64,000 bases of DNA from CAUZIZ01 sp963579905. Lineage in GTDB: Bacteria; Acidobacteriota; UBA6911; RPQK01; JAJDTT01. Within the stretch, counting starts at the first letter, position 1; every line of letters starts with the position of its first letter. The notes under the pieces are model-generated. The model did no database searches and was not told the DNA's origin. It saw nothing but the letters and a program-made list of their open reading frames with translations. The DNA lies in the NCBI GenBank assembly GCA_963579905.1, contig CAUZIZ010000001.1:1-64000 (forward strand), in the 5' to 3' direction. This document shows positions 25,420 through 33,230 of this stretch, piece by piece. Made by a program: the position numbers and the translations under genes.

Positions 25420-26581
25420 GGGTAGCCAGTACGTCCAGGAATGTATCCGCCTGCGCTTGACTTACCGACAGAGGTGGCATCAGTCGCAGCACCGCTGGGT
25501 CGTTCGAGGAGCCGCTTAGAATCCGGTTTGCGCGGAGAGTCTGTTGTACCGGCTTGGACCCGCCGGGTTCTTCGGCCCCGACTTTGATTCCCACTAGAAG
25601 GCCCTTGCCGCGCACTTCCTCTACCCACGATATTCGCTCGATGCCCTGACGCAGATAGTCCCCGATTCGAGCCGCGTTAGCAATCAGATCCTCAGTCGCC
25701 AAGACGTCCATCGTCGCTTCCATGGCGGCACAGGCAACCGGGCCACCACCGAAGGTCGCACCAAGATCGCCGGTCTGAACCTTGTGTGTGAGCTCTTCGG
25801 TAACCAGAAGTGCACTCGCAGGAAGTCCCGATGCGATTCCCTTGGCCAGAGTGACCATATCTGCGTAGACTCCTCCCTGACCCGAGTACAGAAAACTGCC
25901 GGTGCGTCCCACCCCAGTCTGAACTTCGTCGAAGATCAACAGTGCACTCTGAGCATCGCAAGATTCACGAATCTGTCTCAAGATCTCCGTCGGAATCTCA
26001 TACATGCCGCCCATGCTCTGAATCGGCTCCACGATGACGGCCGCGGTTTCCTCGCTCACCGCTGCAGGCACTGCTTCTGCCGACAAAGCCCGATGCATTG
26101 GCACGGGTGTGTTGAGGTACTCGACGTATTTGAGAATACCGGTGCTGGAGAGACTACCGTAGGTGCGGCCGTGAAAGGATCCCAGGATGGAAAGGACTTC
26201 CTTCCTACCTGTCGTGGCGCGTGCCAGCTTGATGGCGTTTTCGTTGGCCTCACTTCCTGAGTTTGCCAAGAATGCCTGTTCGTAAGGAGATCCTGCCATC
26301 TTTATCAGCTTCTCAACAGCGTCTGAGCGACGCTTGTTGTAGACGACGTTTGAGTAGAAAAGCAGTTGTTCTGCTTGTTCTTTGATGGCTTCCACCACTC
26401 GCGGATGACAATGACCCGTCGATATCACCGCGTGGGCCCCGTAGAAATCCAGATATTCGTTTCCCTCGATGTCGTAGACATAGCACCCGCGCCCCCGTTC
26501 CAACACCAGGGGTAGCTTGGCGTAAGTCCTGAGTTGGTACCGATCTTCGCGGTCGATGACTTCTTGAGATTGTTCTGACAT
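25403..26581 (-). CDS. argD: Acetylornithine aminotransferase
   Basis: 392 residues, class III PLP aminotransferase. FLANSGSEANENAIKLAR, LIFDEVQTGVGRTG (PLP-contacting Asp) and VTLAKGIASGLPASALLV (Schiff-base Lys) are present. The start has AGGAG 8 bp upstream. It makes N-acetylornithine from the semialdehyde produced by ArgC. A 137-bp MITE-like element lies between argC and argD, so coupling of the two halves of the cluster may be altered. N-succinyl-DAP or LysW variants are less likely from context. Confidence 0.9.
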   Translation of the reverse strand: MSEQSQEVIDREDRYQLRTYAKLPLVLERGRGCYVYDIEGNEYLDFYGAHAVISTGHCHPRVVEAIKEQAEQLLFYSNVVYNKRRSDAVEKLIKMAGSPYEQAFLANSGSEANENAIKLARATTGRKEVLSILGSFHGRTYGSLSSTGILKYVEYLNTPVPMHRALSAEAVPAAVSEETAAVIVEPIQSMGGMYEIPTEILRQIRESCDAQSALLIFDEVQTGVGRTGSFLYSGQGGVYADMVTLAKGIASGLPASALLVTEELTHKVQTGDLGATFGGGPVACAAMEATMDVLATEDLIANAARIGDYLRQGIERISWVEEVRGKGLLVGIKVGAEEPGGSKPVQQTLRANRILSGSSNDPAVLRLMPPLSVSQAQADTFLDVLATHDPGH

Positions 26582-26636
26582 TGTCTGTCTCCTCGGTTGT
26601 CTCAGATGTCCCGGGCTAAGTACATTCCAGTGTACT

Positions 26637-26773
26637 TAGGGTCTACGCAAAAATAACTTGGCATTTTGGCATCTCAGATTCACACCAGATTCGGCCGCTC
26701 CTCAATCGTTCGCGGCCGATTCTGGTGCAAATCTGAGCGCCAATTCTACCAAGTTATTCTTGCGCAGACCCTA
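26637..26773. mobile_element. Family A MITE-like element, copy 1 (137 bp)
   Basis: Terminal inverted repeats of ~24 bp (GGGTCTACGCAAAAATAACT and its partner GGGTCTGCGCAAGAATAACT) with TA on both outer sides, as expected for a Tc1/mariner-IS630-type target duplication. The centre holds further palindromes (TCAGATTCACACCAGATTCG opposite CGATTCTGGTGCAAATCTGA), so the whole folds into one long hairpin. No coding capacity. It sits between argC and argD and its right TA plus C forms the argC stop codon. Confidence 0.85.
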
Positions 26774-27781
26774 AGGATATGTCGGCGGAAATCCCAGGCC
26801 CATCGTCTCTGAGAAACCGCAGATAAGGTTCATGTTCTGAACAGCCTGTCCTGCCGCGCCCTTCTGCAGGTTATCCAGGACTGACCAGACGATCAGGAAG
26901 CCATCTTGCGTCGCCGCACCGATATCGACGAAATTGGAATGTCGAACGTAGTTGACGTCGGGACATTCAGGAACCCAGCGGACGAAATACTCGGAAGAAT
27001 AGTATTTCTGATATAAATCCCGCACCTGCTCAGATGTGGCCTCGCGGCTGAGAGCCATATAGTGGCTGGCAAAGATTCCCCTTATGAAGGGCGCCGAGTA
27101 CGTCTGGAATACCAGGGGACGCTCGGAGGTGTCGAGGATCTGAAGGATCTCGGGCACATGTTGGTGTGAGAACGGCCTATACGGAAACAGGCTGTTGCTT
27201 CGACGGGGGTGATGAGCTCCCGGGGAGGGGCTGCTGCCACCGCCGGACGAGCCAGTTTTCGCATCGACGAATACCGGACCCTTGATCCATTTCTCCTCGT
27301 AAAGGGGATACAAGGCAAGCAGGGTGGCCGTCGCGAAGCAGCCTGGATTGGCAATGCGTTTCGCAGCGCGGATCTGAGATCGATTGATCTCGGGTAGGCC
27401 GTACACAAAGTCCTTCTGATGTTCCGGGGCCGAGAGAGGGAGCTTGTAGTATTGCTCGAAGATGTCGGGGTCCCCGATGCGAAAATCCCCACTGAGATCG
27501 ATGATGACCGGATCGCCGTCCAATTGCGGAACGATGTTCATGGCCTCGCCATGGGGGAGAGCCAGGAAAAGCACATCCAAGTCTGAGGGGGAGAGGGTCT
27601 CGAGCGAGGTAAAACTGCTGTCAAGGAAGCCGAGAAGGCTCGGATACACAGCCGAGACCAGTTTTCCACTGTGTCGGTGAGAAGAGATCCAGCTGATCTC
27701 CGCTTCGGGATGACGGATCAGGATGTGTAGAAGCTCGGCACCCCCATAGCCAGATCCTCCAGCTATGCCGACTTTGACCAT
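26771..27781 (-). CDS. argC: N-acetyl-gamma-glutamyl-phosphate reductase
   Basis: 336 residues. N-terminal Rossmann motif VGIAGGSGYGGAELLHIL, catalytic Cys148 in ANPGCFATATL, and the substrate motif KTGSSGGGSSPSPGAHHPRR with ETMGLGF near the end. It reduces N-acetylglutamyl-phosphate with NADPH. The TAG stop is formed with the outer end of the MITE-like element (26771-26773). The start overlaps the end of the P-loop gene upstream by 19 bp, so the two are probably translated together. Confidence 0.94.
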   Translation of the reverse strand: MVKVGIAGGSGYGGAELLHILIRHPEAEISWISSHRHSGKLVSAVYPSLLGFLDSSFTSLETLSPSDLDVLFLALPHGEAMNIVPQLDGDPVIIDLSGDFRIGDPDIFEQYYKLPLSAPEHQKDFVYGLPEINRSQIRAAKRIANPGCFATATLLALYPLYEEKWIKGPVFVDAKTGSSGGGSSPSPGAHHPRRSNSLFPYRPFSHQHVPEILQILDTSERPLVFQTYSAPFIRGIFASHYMALSREATSEQVRDLYQKYYSSEYFVRWVPECPDVNYVRHSNFVDIGAATQDGFLIVWSVLDNLQKGAAGQAVQNMNLICGFSETMGLGFPPTYP

Positions 27782-28857
27782 GGCATCAATAACTCACGGA
27801 TGAAGGTACACAGTTTACCTCCACTATCAAAGACGTTGGCCGCAGGTACCGCCAGGTTTTCCTCAATATAGCGGATGCCTTCCGCGCTGTCGGTTACTGG
27901 TCCGGCCACCAGTACCGGATGCTGCCGGGGATCGTATCCCTGCTGGGTCATCCATTGGAGACTGCCCCAAACTCCCATGAAGTCGTTGGCGCAGAGGACG
28001 ATACAGAGCCCGCGTTCGAGAAACTCCCGGTCTTCGAAAAGCGATGCAACCTGGTAGCCCCCAAGAATTCCGTCTCCCATCTCAAGGACGATGAAATCGG
28101 GTTCGGATTTCGCTAGATGGTGTACCAAGGAACGCGCCACCGGTGCCAGATCGGAAACCTGAGCGGTCGAGGCAAGGCTGAAGTCGTGAAAGCTAAGGAC
28201 TTCCTGAGCCCCCGCCTCCTTCATACCTTTCAGATCCTGGAAGCAGGCCACGCCCGCCACCTTACCCGCGTTGACCGAAAAGCCTCGGCCCGAAAACAGT
28301 CGCAGAATTTCCTTGCAAACCGCAGTCTTTCCCGAGTTCATACAGGTGCCCATTACCAGAATCAAGGGTGTCTCCGGAAGGGGACCCGTCTTCAGTGCCA
28401 ACCCCCCATCACGCAAGTTGAGTGCGCGTCCGTCACGCACGACGGTTCCCAGGTACTCGAGGCGACTCGGCCAGCCCAGTGCGCGGTGAAACGCAGTGCA
28501 CTGTCCGATAACTCCTCCCTTGTTGAGTAGGTGAAGAGGGTCACCAGGGTTGAGGCCTGAAGGCAACTTTCCGGAAAAACCATACAGAGCTCGCCGAATT
28601 CCAAGGGTTCCAAGGATAATGTTGCCTTCGCTCAGACAGATTTCGCTACTGCTAGCCGTTTCCAGGTTGGGATAGGCAGGATTGACCTCCCGGACACGAG
28701 CCAGCACGATGTCGCCATGTTCAGGCTCACCCACGGATTCTATTCTCAGGGGATCGGGCAGGGCAACTTTCGAAGCCGCCGAAGCAACCAGATCAGGGAG
28801 AAACAGATCCTCCAGTGGAGGTTCTTGCTCTGTCATTGGGACGAGTCCATCAAGCAT
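27763..28857 (-). CDS. DUF1611-like P-loop protein heading the arg cluster
   Basis: 364 residues. N-terminal ~140 residues of mixed alpha/beta (VLARVREVNPAYPNLET; GQCTAFHRALGWPSR), then a P-loop domain with Walker A GTCMNSGKTAVCKE, a switch-like DFIVLEMGDGILGG and NDFMGVWGS, as in the DUF1611/COG3367 group of SIMIBI-type NTPases. The biochemical role is not settled. It overlaps argC by 19 bp and has its own strong promoter 5 bp from the ATG, so it seems to lead transcription of the arginine genes. It could be a chaperone, ligase or regulatory NTPase for arginine metabolism; that is inference from position only. Confidence 0.7.
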   Translation of the reverse strand: MLDGLVPMTEQEPPLEDLFLPDLVASAASKVALPDPLRIESVGEPEHGDIVLARVREVNPAYPNLETASSSEICLSEGNIILGTLGIRRALYGFSGKLPSGLNPGDPLHLLNKGGVIGQCTAFHRALGWPSRLEYLGTVVRDGRALNLRDGGLALKTGPLPETPLILVMGTCMNSGKTAVCKEILRLFSGRGFSVNAGKVAGVACFQDLKGMKEAGAQEVLSFHDFSLASTAQVSDLAPVARSLVHHLAKSEPDFIVLEMGDGILGGYQVASLFEDREFLERGLCIVLCANDFMGVWGSLQWMTQQGYDPRQHPVLVAGPVTDSAEGIRYIEENLAVPAANVFDSGGKLCTFIRELLMPWSKSA

Positions 28858-28868
28858 ACACGCTTATA

Positions 28869-28895
28869 ATTATACATAATCTATCCCTATGTCAA
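28869..28895 (-). promoter_or_regulatory. Promoter of the arg cluster, near-leaderless
   Basis: On the minus strand TTGACA (28890-28895) and TATAAT (28869-28874) are both consensus with a short 15-bp spacer. The expected start near 28862 is only ~5 nt from ATG 28857 and no Shine-Dalgarno fits, suggesting a leaderless mRNA. Confidence 0.6.
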
Positions 28896-28923
28896 GCTTG
28901 GGTGCAGCATCATTGGGGAGTTT

Positions 28924-29109
28924 TAGGGTTCGTGTAAGAATAACTTCGCAGAGTTGGCGCTCAAATTTGCGCCAGATTTGGTCGCGAACGATTGAGAGAA
29001 ACCACAGGAGTAGCCCAGGATAAGTTGAGGATTTCGTGACTGGGGAACGGCCGAAGATGGTGTGAAGATGAGATGGCAGAATGTGAAGTTATTTTTGCAC
29101 GAGCCCTTA
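28924..29109. mobile_element. Family A MITE-like element, copy 2 (186 bp)
   Basis: Ends GGGTTCGTGTAAGAATAACT and (other strand) GGGCTCGTGCAAAAATAACT, flanked by TTA on both sides. The interior is homologous along its length to copy 3 in opposite orientation (GCTCAAATTTGCGCCAGATT; GATGAGATGGCAGAATGTGA). One end encodes MAECEVIFARALN, a start that can be mistaken for a gene N-terminus. Confidence 0.85.
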
Positions 29110-29192
29110 ATACAGAGGTAGTGCATAATTTGATTCGACCCCATCCCGGTTTCCGGTTCTTGGAGAAGAGCCTTCGAGCAGGGCAGCAGATT

Positions 29193-30041
29193 CTAGTCCG
29201 ACTTACCCTCTGCGCTGGACGCGAAGCAGGTCCTATACACCTGCTGCCGAGGAAGCTCAAGTTCTGCGGCAGCCGTCTTCACTGCCGCTGCGCGGCTCAT
29301 TTCACGCAGTACCATCAAGCCTGAGACGTAGGCTGAAATATCGATCCTGGGCTTGGGAGGTGTTTCGAATCCGGCTCCCGACAGCAGCAGCGTGTACTCT
29401 CCGCGGACCTCTTCTACTCTCAGCTCGGCGAGTATTTTCTCGAGGGATCCGAAGTGGAACGTCTCGTGCGCCTTGGTCATTTCTCGGGCGACAAGCGCCT
29501 CCCGGTTGCCCAGGACCTCGAGCACCGTCTCAAGTGTTGGCAGAAGGCGATGGGGTGATAGATACATGATCAAGGTAGCATCCAACGCCGCTACCGATTT
29601 GAGTTGCTTGCGCTGGGCTTCTCGTTGCCTTCGAAGAAAGCCCAAGAAGTGGAAGCAGTCGGAGGGAAGCCCCGAAACTGAGAGGGCACTGACGGCCGCC
29701 GCCGGTCCGGGCACGGGGCTCACCGACACCTGATTCTCCCGGCAAAGCCGGACCAGGCGATATCCCGGGTCCGACACCAGGGGGGTGCCAGCTTTGCTGA
29801 CCAGGGCCAGATTTTGGCCCTTCAATACTCGACCGAGCAGCTCTGACGATTTTGTTTGCTCGTTGTGTTCGTGATAGCTGGTAGTAGAGGTCTTGAGGCC
29901 CAGGTGGTTCAAGAGCCTGCGAAAATGACGGGTGTCTTCGCAGGCGATGAGATCGACCTCGCCCAGAACCGCAACGGCTCGGGCGCTCAGATCACCCAGG
30001 TTGCCCAGGGGCGTCGCTACTACATACAGGGTCCCCGCCAT
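29193..30041 (-). CDS. rsmI: 16S rRNA 2'-O-ribose C1402 methyltransferase
   Basis: 282 residues from ATG 30041, where family homology begins (MAGTLYVVATPLGNLGDLSA). Tetrapyrrole-methylase fold with CEDTRHFRRLL, LVSKAGTPLVSDPGYRLV, SPVPGPAAAVSALSVSGLPS and VAREMTKAHETFHFG. It methylates the ribose of C1402 in the decoding centre, using S-adenosylmethionine. AAGGA lies 11 bp before this ATG. The frame is open upstream to 30137, where it encodes a PdxJ N-terminus; translation from there would give a 314-residue fusion. Confidence 0.93.
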   Translation of the reverse strand: MAGTLYVVATPLGNLGDLSARAVAVLGEVDLIACEDTRHFRRLLNHLGLKTSTTSYHEHNEQTKSSELLGRVLKGQNLALVSKAGTPLVSDPGYRLVRLCRENQVSVSPVPGPAAAVSALSVSGLPSDCFHFLGFLRRQREAQRKQLKSVAALDATLIMYLSPHRLLPTLETVLEVLGNREALVAREMTKAHETFHFGSLEKILAELRVEEVRGEYTLLLSGAGFETPPKPRIDISAYVSGLMVLREMSRAAAVKTAAAELELPRQQVYRTCFASSAEGKSD

Positions 30042-30137
30042 CGAGTTGACATTCCTTTTGGTCAGTGTAGCGATTGGAACCTTCCGAGCCTCGCGAATTG
30101 TAGCAATGTGGTCGACGCTAACACCAAGCTTGACCAT
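30042..30137 (-). pseudogene. pdxJ 5' remnant fused in frame to rsmI
   Basis: Encodes MVKLGVSVDHIATIREARK, the standard start of pyridoxine 5'-phosphate synthase PdxJ (consensus M-V-x-L-G-V-N-x-D-H-V-A-T-x-R-x-A-R). After about 20 residues the similarity stops and 12 unrelated residues lead straight into RsmI without a stop. Its own GAAAGGAA precedes the ATG. The simplest reading is a deletion that removed the rest of pdxJ and joined its first codons to the rsmI leader. Confidence 0.7.
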
Positions 30138-30164
30138 TTCCTTTCTTTTTCGTCGCTTTTTTGT

Positions 30165-30935
30165 CTAGCGCCTAAGTGTTCCGTTCTCGCGCTCGCGATC
30201 GTAGCGGCCGCAATGATCGTTCCAGCGGATCTCGAGAAGGCTCCAGAGCAGAGCCAGACCGTCCGCCATGAAGTGTACCTTGCTGCCAGCATCATGTCGC
30301 CAGACCACGGGAACTTCCTTCATCCTGAATCCCCATTTCCCTGCTAGGTAGAGCACCTCCGCATCGAAGCCAAAGTTCTCGAGCCGCTGTTTCGCGAATA
30401 TATCCCGACAGCTATCCATTTGAAACAGCTTGAATCCGCACTGAGTGTCCCGAAAGGGCAGACCGATCGTAGATCGCATGATCCGGTTGAACAGACGCCC
30501 TCCGGCTTCTCTCAGTCTAGGTTGGTGCACCTCAACCTGTGAACCCTCGACATCGCGAGAACCGAAAGCAACTTGCAACGGTCCCTCCACCATTGCGGCT
30601 TCCAGTTTGCTGATCTCCTGAATCGGCGTACTCAGGTCGGCATCACTGAAAAGGGCGTAGGCTCCACGGGCGTCCAGCATTCCCCGCCGTACGCTGTAGC
30701 CCTTTCCCCTATTCGTCTCGTTGTGGAGCACTCGTAGCGACCAATTGTCCTTCCGTCGCTCAGAGAAAAGGTCTCCGATTCGGAAGGTCCCGTCGACCGA
30801 CCCATCGTCGACCACGATCAGTTCAAAGGGATGCGGCCGGCGCTCGAGATAGGAAATAATCTGTTCCAGAGAGGAAGCCAGGCGGTCTTCCTCATTGTAG
30901 GCAGGGATGACGACAGACAGGAGAGGATCGGTCAT
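30165..30935 (-). CDS. Family 2 glycosyltransferase (polyprenyl-P sugar type)
   Basis: 256 residues, GT-A fold. VVIPAYNEEDRLASSLEQII, VVDDGSVDGT, NRGKGYSVRRGM, FSDADLSTP (DxD-type metal site) and DTQCGFKLFQ match the dolichyl/undecaprenyl-phosphate glucosyltransferase branch. No C-terminal membrane helices are seen, so it should be a peripheral enzyme that charges a lipid carrier with a hexose for envelope glycans. Its start overlaps the gltX stop by 4 bp (ATGA). Confidence 0.88.
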   Translation of the reverse strand: MTDPLLSVVIPAYNEEDRLASSLEQIISYLERRPHPFELIVVDDGSVDGTFRIGDLFSERRKDNWSLRVLHNETNRGKGYSVRRGMLDARGAYALFSDADLSTPIQEISKLEAAMVEGPLQVAFGSRDVEGSQVEVHQPRLREAGGRLFNRIMRSTIGLPFRDTQCGFKLFQMDSCRDIFAKQRLENFGFDAEVLYLAGKWGFRMKEVPVVWRHDAGSKVHFMADGLALLWSLLEIRWNDHCGRYDRERENGTLRR

Positions 30936-32383
30936 TCGAGGAACCGAAGGGCCTCTTGCAGGCGCTCGACAGTCTTTTTCTGTCCCAGAATGCCAATGAC
31001 CTCAAAGATTCCGGGAGAAGCGGCCCTACCTGTCAGGGCCACGCGAACGGCTCCGATGAAGCTCCCGGTCGCGATCTGGTGCTGCTCGGTGAGAGAGCGT
31101 AAGACTTGTTCCGCCGTCTCGAGATCGAGCTCTGTCACCTGGGCATAGGCTTCATGAAGGTCTTTCAAAGCTCGGTAGAGTTGAGATCTGGCCTCGGGCT
31201 CCGCGGGGGAAAGGTGTTTCTCGGCCGCTTCTGGGTCGTACTCGACCTGGTCCGAAAGGTAAGGTTTCCCGAGCGTTGCAAAATCCGTAAGCCTCTTCGC
31301 CCGGCTCTGCAGCAGTTTCAGCAAGCGTAAGAACCAGTCACGGCCCGCTCCTTCCCAGTCAGGATCCCAAAGCTGTTCTTCTACCAGGAAGTGTCGCACC
31401 CTGGGCTCGAGCTCCTCGACTGCTAGACTTCTCATGTGCTGGCCATTCATCCACTCCAGTTTCTTGGGGTCGAAGACTGCGTTGGCCTTGTTGATCCGGT
31501 CGAGGCTGAATTTTTGGGTGAGCTCTTCCGATCCGAGCACTTCCTGATTGTTTCCAGGCGACCAACCCAACAGAGCCAGGTAGTTTCTCAAGGCTTCGGG
31601 CACGAAGCCCTGATCACGAAACTCCAGTAGCGAAGACGCACCATGTCTCTTGCTCAACCGCTTCCTGTCTGGTCCCAGAATCAAGGGCAAATGAGCGAAA
31701 ACAGGCGCCTCATTGCCGAGGGCCTGATGAAGGAGAATATGCTTGACCGTGTTGAGCAGATGATCCTGTCCGCGAATCACGTGGGTGATCCCCATATCGC
31801 GGTCGTCGGCGACCACCGAAAGGTGATAGGTAGGCATACCATCGGAGCGCAGAAGCACAAAGTCGTCGACGTGGTCACGACGGACCTTGATCGTCCGAAA
31901 TACACTGTCACGAAACCTGAACCCGTCCAGGGGTGGAATCTTGAACCTGACGGTAAAGGAACCCCCCTCCTCGAGACTGGCATCTATGTCAAGCTGAGAG
32001 AGTTCCCGGCAGGTCTCGTCATAGCGCCACGTCTCACCTGCCTCGACCGTCGCCTGCTTCTTCTGCTCCAGCTCGTCCAGGGAACAGAAACAACGGTAGG
32101 CCTTGCCTTCTTCCAGCAGTTTCTCGGCGACCGAGTGGTATAGATCGAGGCGCTGGGATTGGTAGTAGGGGCCCTCATCCCAGAGCGTACCCAGCCACTC
32201 CATCCCTTCCAGGATTCGATCGGCCATCTCAGGACTGGAGCGTTCAAGATCAGTGTCCTCTATGCGAAGGATGAAGGTGCCGTCATTCTGACGGGCGTAG
32301 AGCCAGTTGAAGAGGGCGGTTCGGGCTCCTCCAATATGAAGATGACCGGTAGGACTAGGAGCAAATCGTACTCTCACTTCCAT
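30932..32383 (-). CDS. gltX: Glutamyl-tRNA synthetase
   Basis: 483 residues, class I synthetase. FAPSPTGHLHIGGARTALFN (HIGH motif), RIEDTDLERSS, RGQDHLLNTVKHILLHQALG and KRLSKRHGASSL (KMSKS motif) are present, followed by the helical anticodon-binding domain. Length is normal. With GatCA in the window it is probably the non-discriminating form that also charges tRNAGln. It heads a minus-strand group gltX-GT2-rsmI. Confidence 0.96.
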   Translation of the reverse strand: MEVRVRFAPSPTGHLHIGGARTALFNWLYARQNDGTFILRIEDTDLERSSPEMADRILEGMEWLGTLWDEGPYYQSQRLDLYHSVAEKLLEEGKAYRCFCSLDELEQKKQATVEAGETWRYDETCRELSQLDIDASLEEGGSFTVRFKIPPLDGFRFRDSVFRTIKVRRDHVDDFVLLRSDGMPTYHLSVVADDRDMGITHVIRGQDHLLNTVKHILLHQALGNEAPVFAHLPLILGPDRKRLSKRHGASSLLEFRDQGFVPEALRNYLALLGWSPGNNQEVLGSEELTQKFSLDRINKANAVFDPKKLEWMNGQHMRSLAVEELEPRVRHFLVEEQLWDPDWEGAGRDWFLRLLKLLQSRAKRLTDFATLGKPYLSDQVEYDPEAAEKHLSPAEPEARSQLYRALKDLHEAYAQVTELDLETAEQVLRSLTEQHQIATGSFIGAVRVALTGRAASPGIFEVIGILGQKKTVERLQEALRFLE

Positions 32384-32439
32384 AAGTTATTCTCGCCCCA
32401 AACCGCGCTGGTTCTTTCGAGAAAGAAACTCCAGTGTCC

Positions 32440-32530
32440 TGCAGTGGCACGGGCATCCCTGTCCGTGATGAGCGACTCGTGGAGCCAGAGGCTCCACAAT
32501 CACGGCCTGGAAGGCCGTGCCACGGTTGAA
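32440..32530. repeat. Family D hairpin repeat, copy 1
   Basis: GCAGTGGCACGGGCATCCCT at one side and ACGGCCTGGAAGGCCGTGCC at the other, with an inner GGAGCC/GGCTCC stem. The same unit occurs inverted at 46191-46281. Three successive stems are predicted; it looks like a REP-type element rather than a terminator. Confidence 0.75.
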
Positions 32531-32543
32531 CTTGGAACTAAAT

Positions 32544-32600
32544 CAAGTTTCAGCTTAGCGCCGCCCCCGGCGGAACCGGATCGTACAAGAAAGAAACTTC
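32544..32600. repeat. Family C repeat unit
   Basis: 57 bp with ends CAAGTTTC and GAAACTTC and the inner CAGCTTAGCGCCGCCCCC segment; more diverged than the copies at 32811 and 46109. Confidence 0.65.
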
Positions 32601-32686
32601 TTCTCATCCCAACGGGAGCCCCTCCCCCACGCCGAAGGCGTTCCTGCGAGTAGCCCAGGGTTTGGGTCGCCTGTCCTCTCTGCGCT

Positions 32687-32731
32687 GAAGGCGTTATTGC
32701 TAACACGTTGCCGGTCAGCAATAACACCTTC
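32687..32731. repeat. 15-bp inverted repeat with one mismatch
   Basis: GAAGGCGTTATTGCT (32687-32701) pairs with AGCAATAACACCTTC (32717-32731) around a 15-nt loop. No U-run follows. Part of the same repeat-rich gap. Confidence 0.6.
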
Positions 32732-32810
32732 GGTGTAAGAGATATCTCAGATACGCCCTTCCATCACCAAATCAATCGTTTCCGTCTTTCTTGCCCCCAG
32801 ATCTGAAAAT

Positions 32811-32866
32811 GAAGTTTCAGGTCAGTCCCGCCCCCGCTGCGCTGCCCCATTCGAGAAAGAAACTTC
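32811..32866. repeat. Family C repeat unit (56 bp)
   Basis: Ends GAAGTTTC and GAAACTTC; inner GTCCCGCCCCCGCTGCGC and CCCCATTCGAGAAAGAAA. Exactly 56 bp, like the units at 32970, 46109 and 56555. Confidence 0.85.
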
Positions 32867-32969
32867 GGCTCGGAGGCCACCGCCACGGTTTTTCGGACAA
32901 TCGCCTCAAAAAGTATATATCCGATTCAAATCAATAGGTTACGTCATTTTCCCATCCAAATCTTAAAAT

Positions 32970-33025
32970 GAAGTTTCAGCTTAGTGCAACCCCCAGCCGT
33001 GCTGGATTATTCAGGAGGAAACTTC
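32970..33025. repeat. Family C repeat unit (56 bp)
   Basis: Ends GAAGTTTC and GAAACTTC; inner CAGCTTAGTGCAACCCCC and GGATTATTCAGGAG. Same length and end pairing as other units though the centre differs. Confidence 0.8.
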
Positions 33026-33230
33026 CAAGGCGGAGCTGCCAGGTTTGGACCCTGATCAGGGCCCGCTCCCTGACGGTCACGGCTCTGTCATCGGGCGATT
33101 CTCCATGATCACCTCGCCATTCGAAGTTCCCGTAGGAACCGCTCGCCGCGCTTTCCCAGGAGCAGAGCCGTGCGACGTTCAGACGTTCAGACGAATCGTT
33201 CAAGTTTCAGCTTCGTACATCGAGTGTGCC

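Larger units (their letters stand above)
28858..29192. other. Gap upstream of the arg cluster
   Basis: Contains the arg promoter and MITE-like copy 2; the remaining ~80 bp next to rsmI show nothing further. Confidence 0.6.
32384..33230. other. 847-bp gap made of short repeats
   Basis: No gene is seen. It contains a degenerate C unit (~32389-32431), a family D hairpin unit (32440-32530), C units at 32544, 32811 and 32970, a hairpin GAAGGCGTTATTGCT/AGCAATAACACCTTC (32687-32731, one mismatch), and a B-type end (~33160-33222). This is the densest repeat cluster of the window. Confidence 0.75.

Noticed and set aside
30138..30164. T-rich stretch between the GT2 gene and rsmI considered as a terminator
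   Set aside because: No stem precedes the run, and the purine-rich minus strand better fits a ribosome-binding region.
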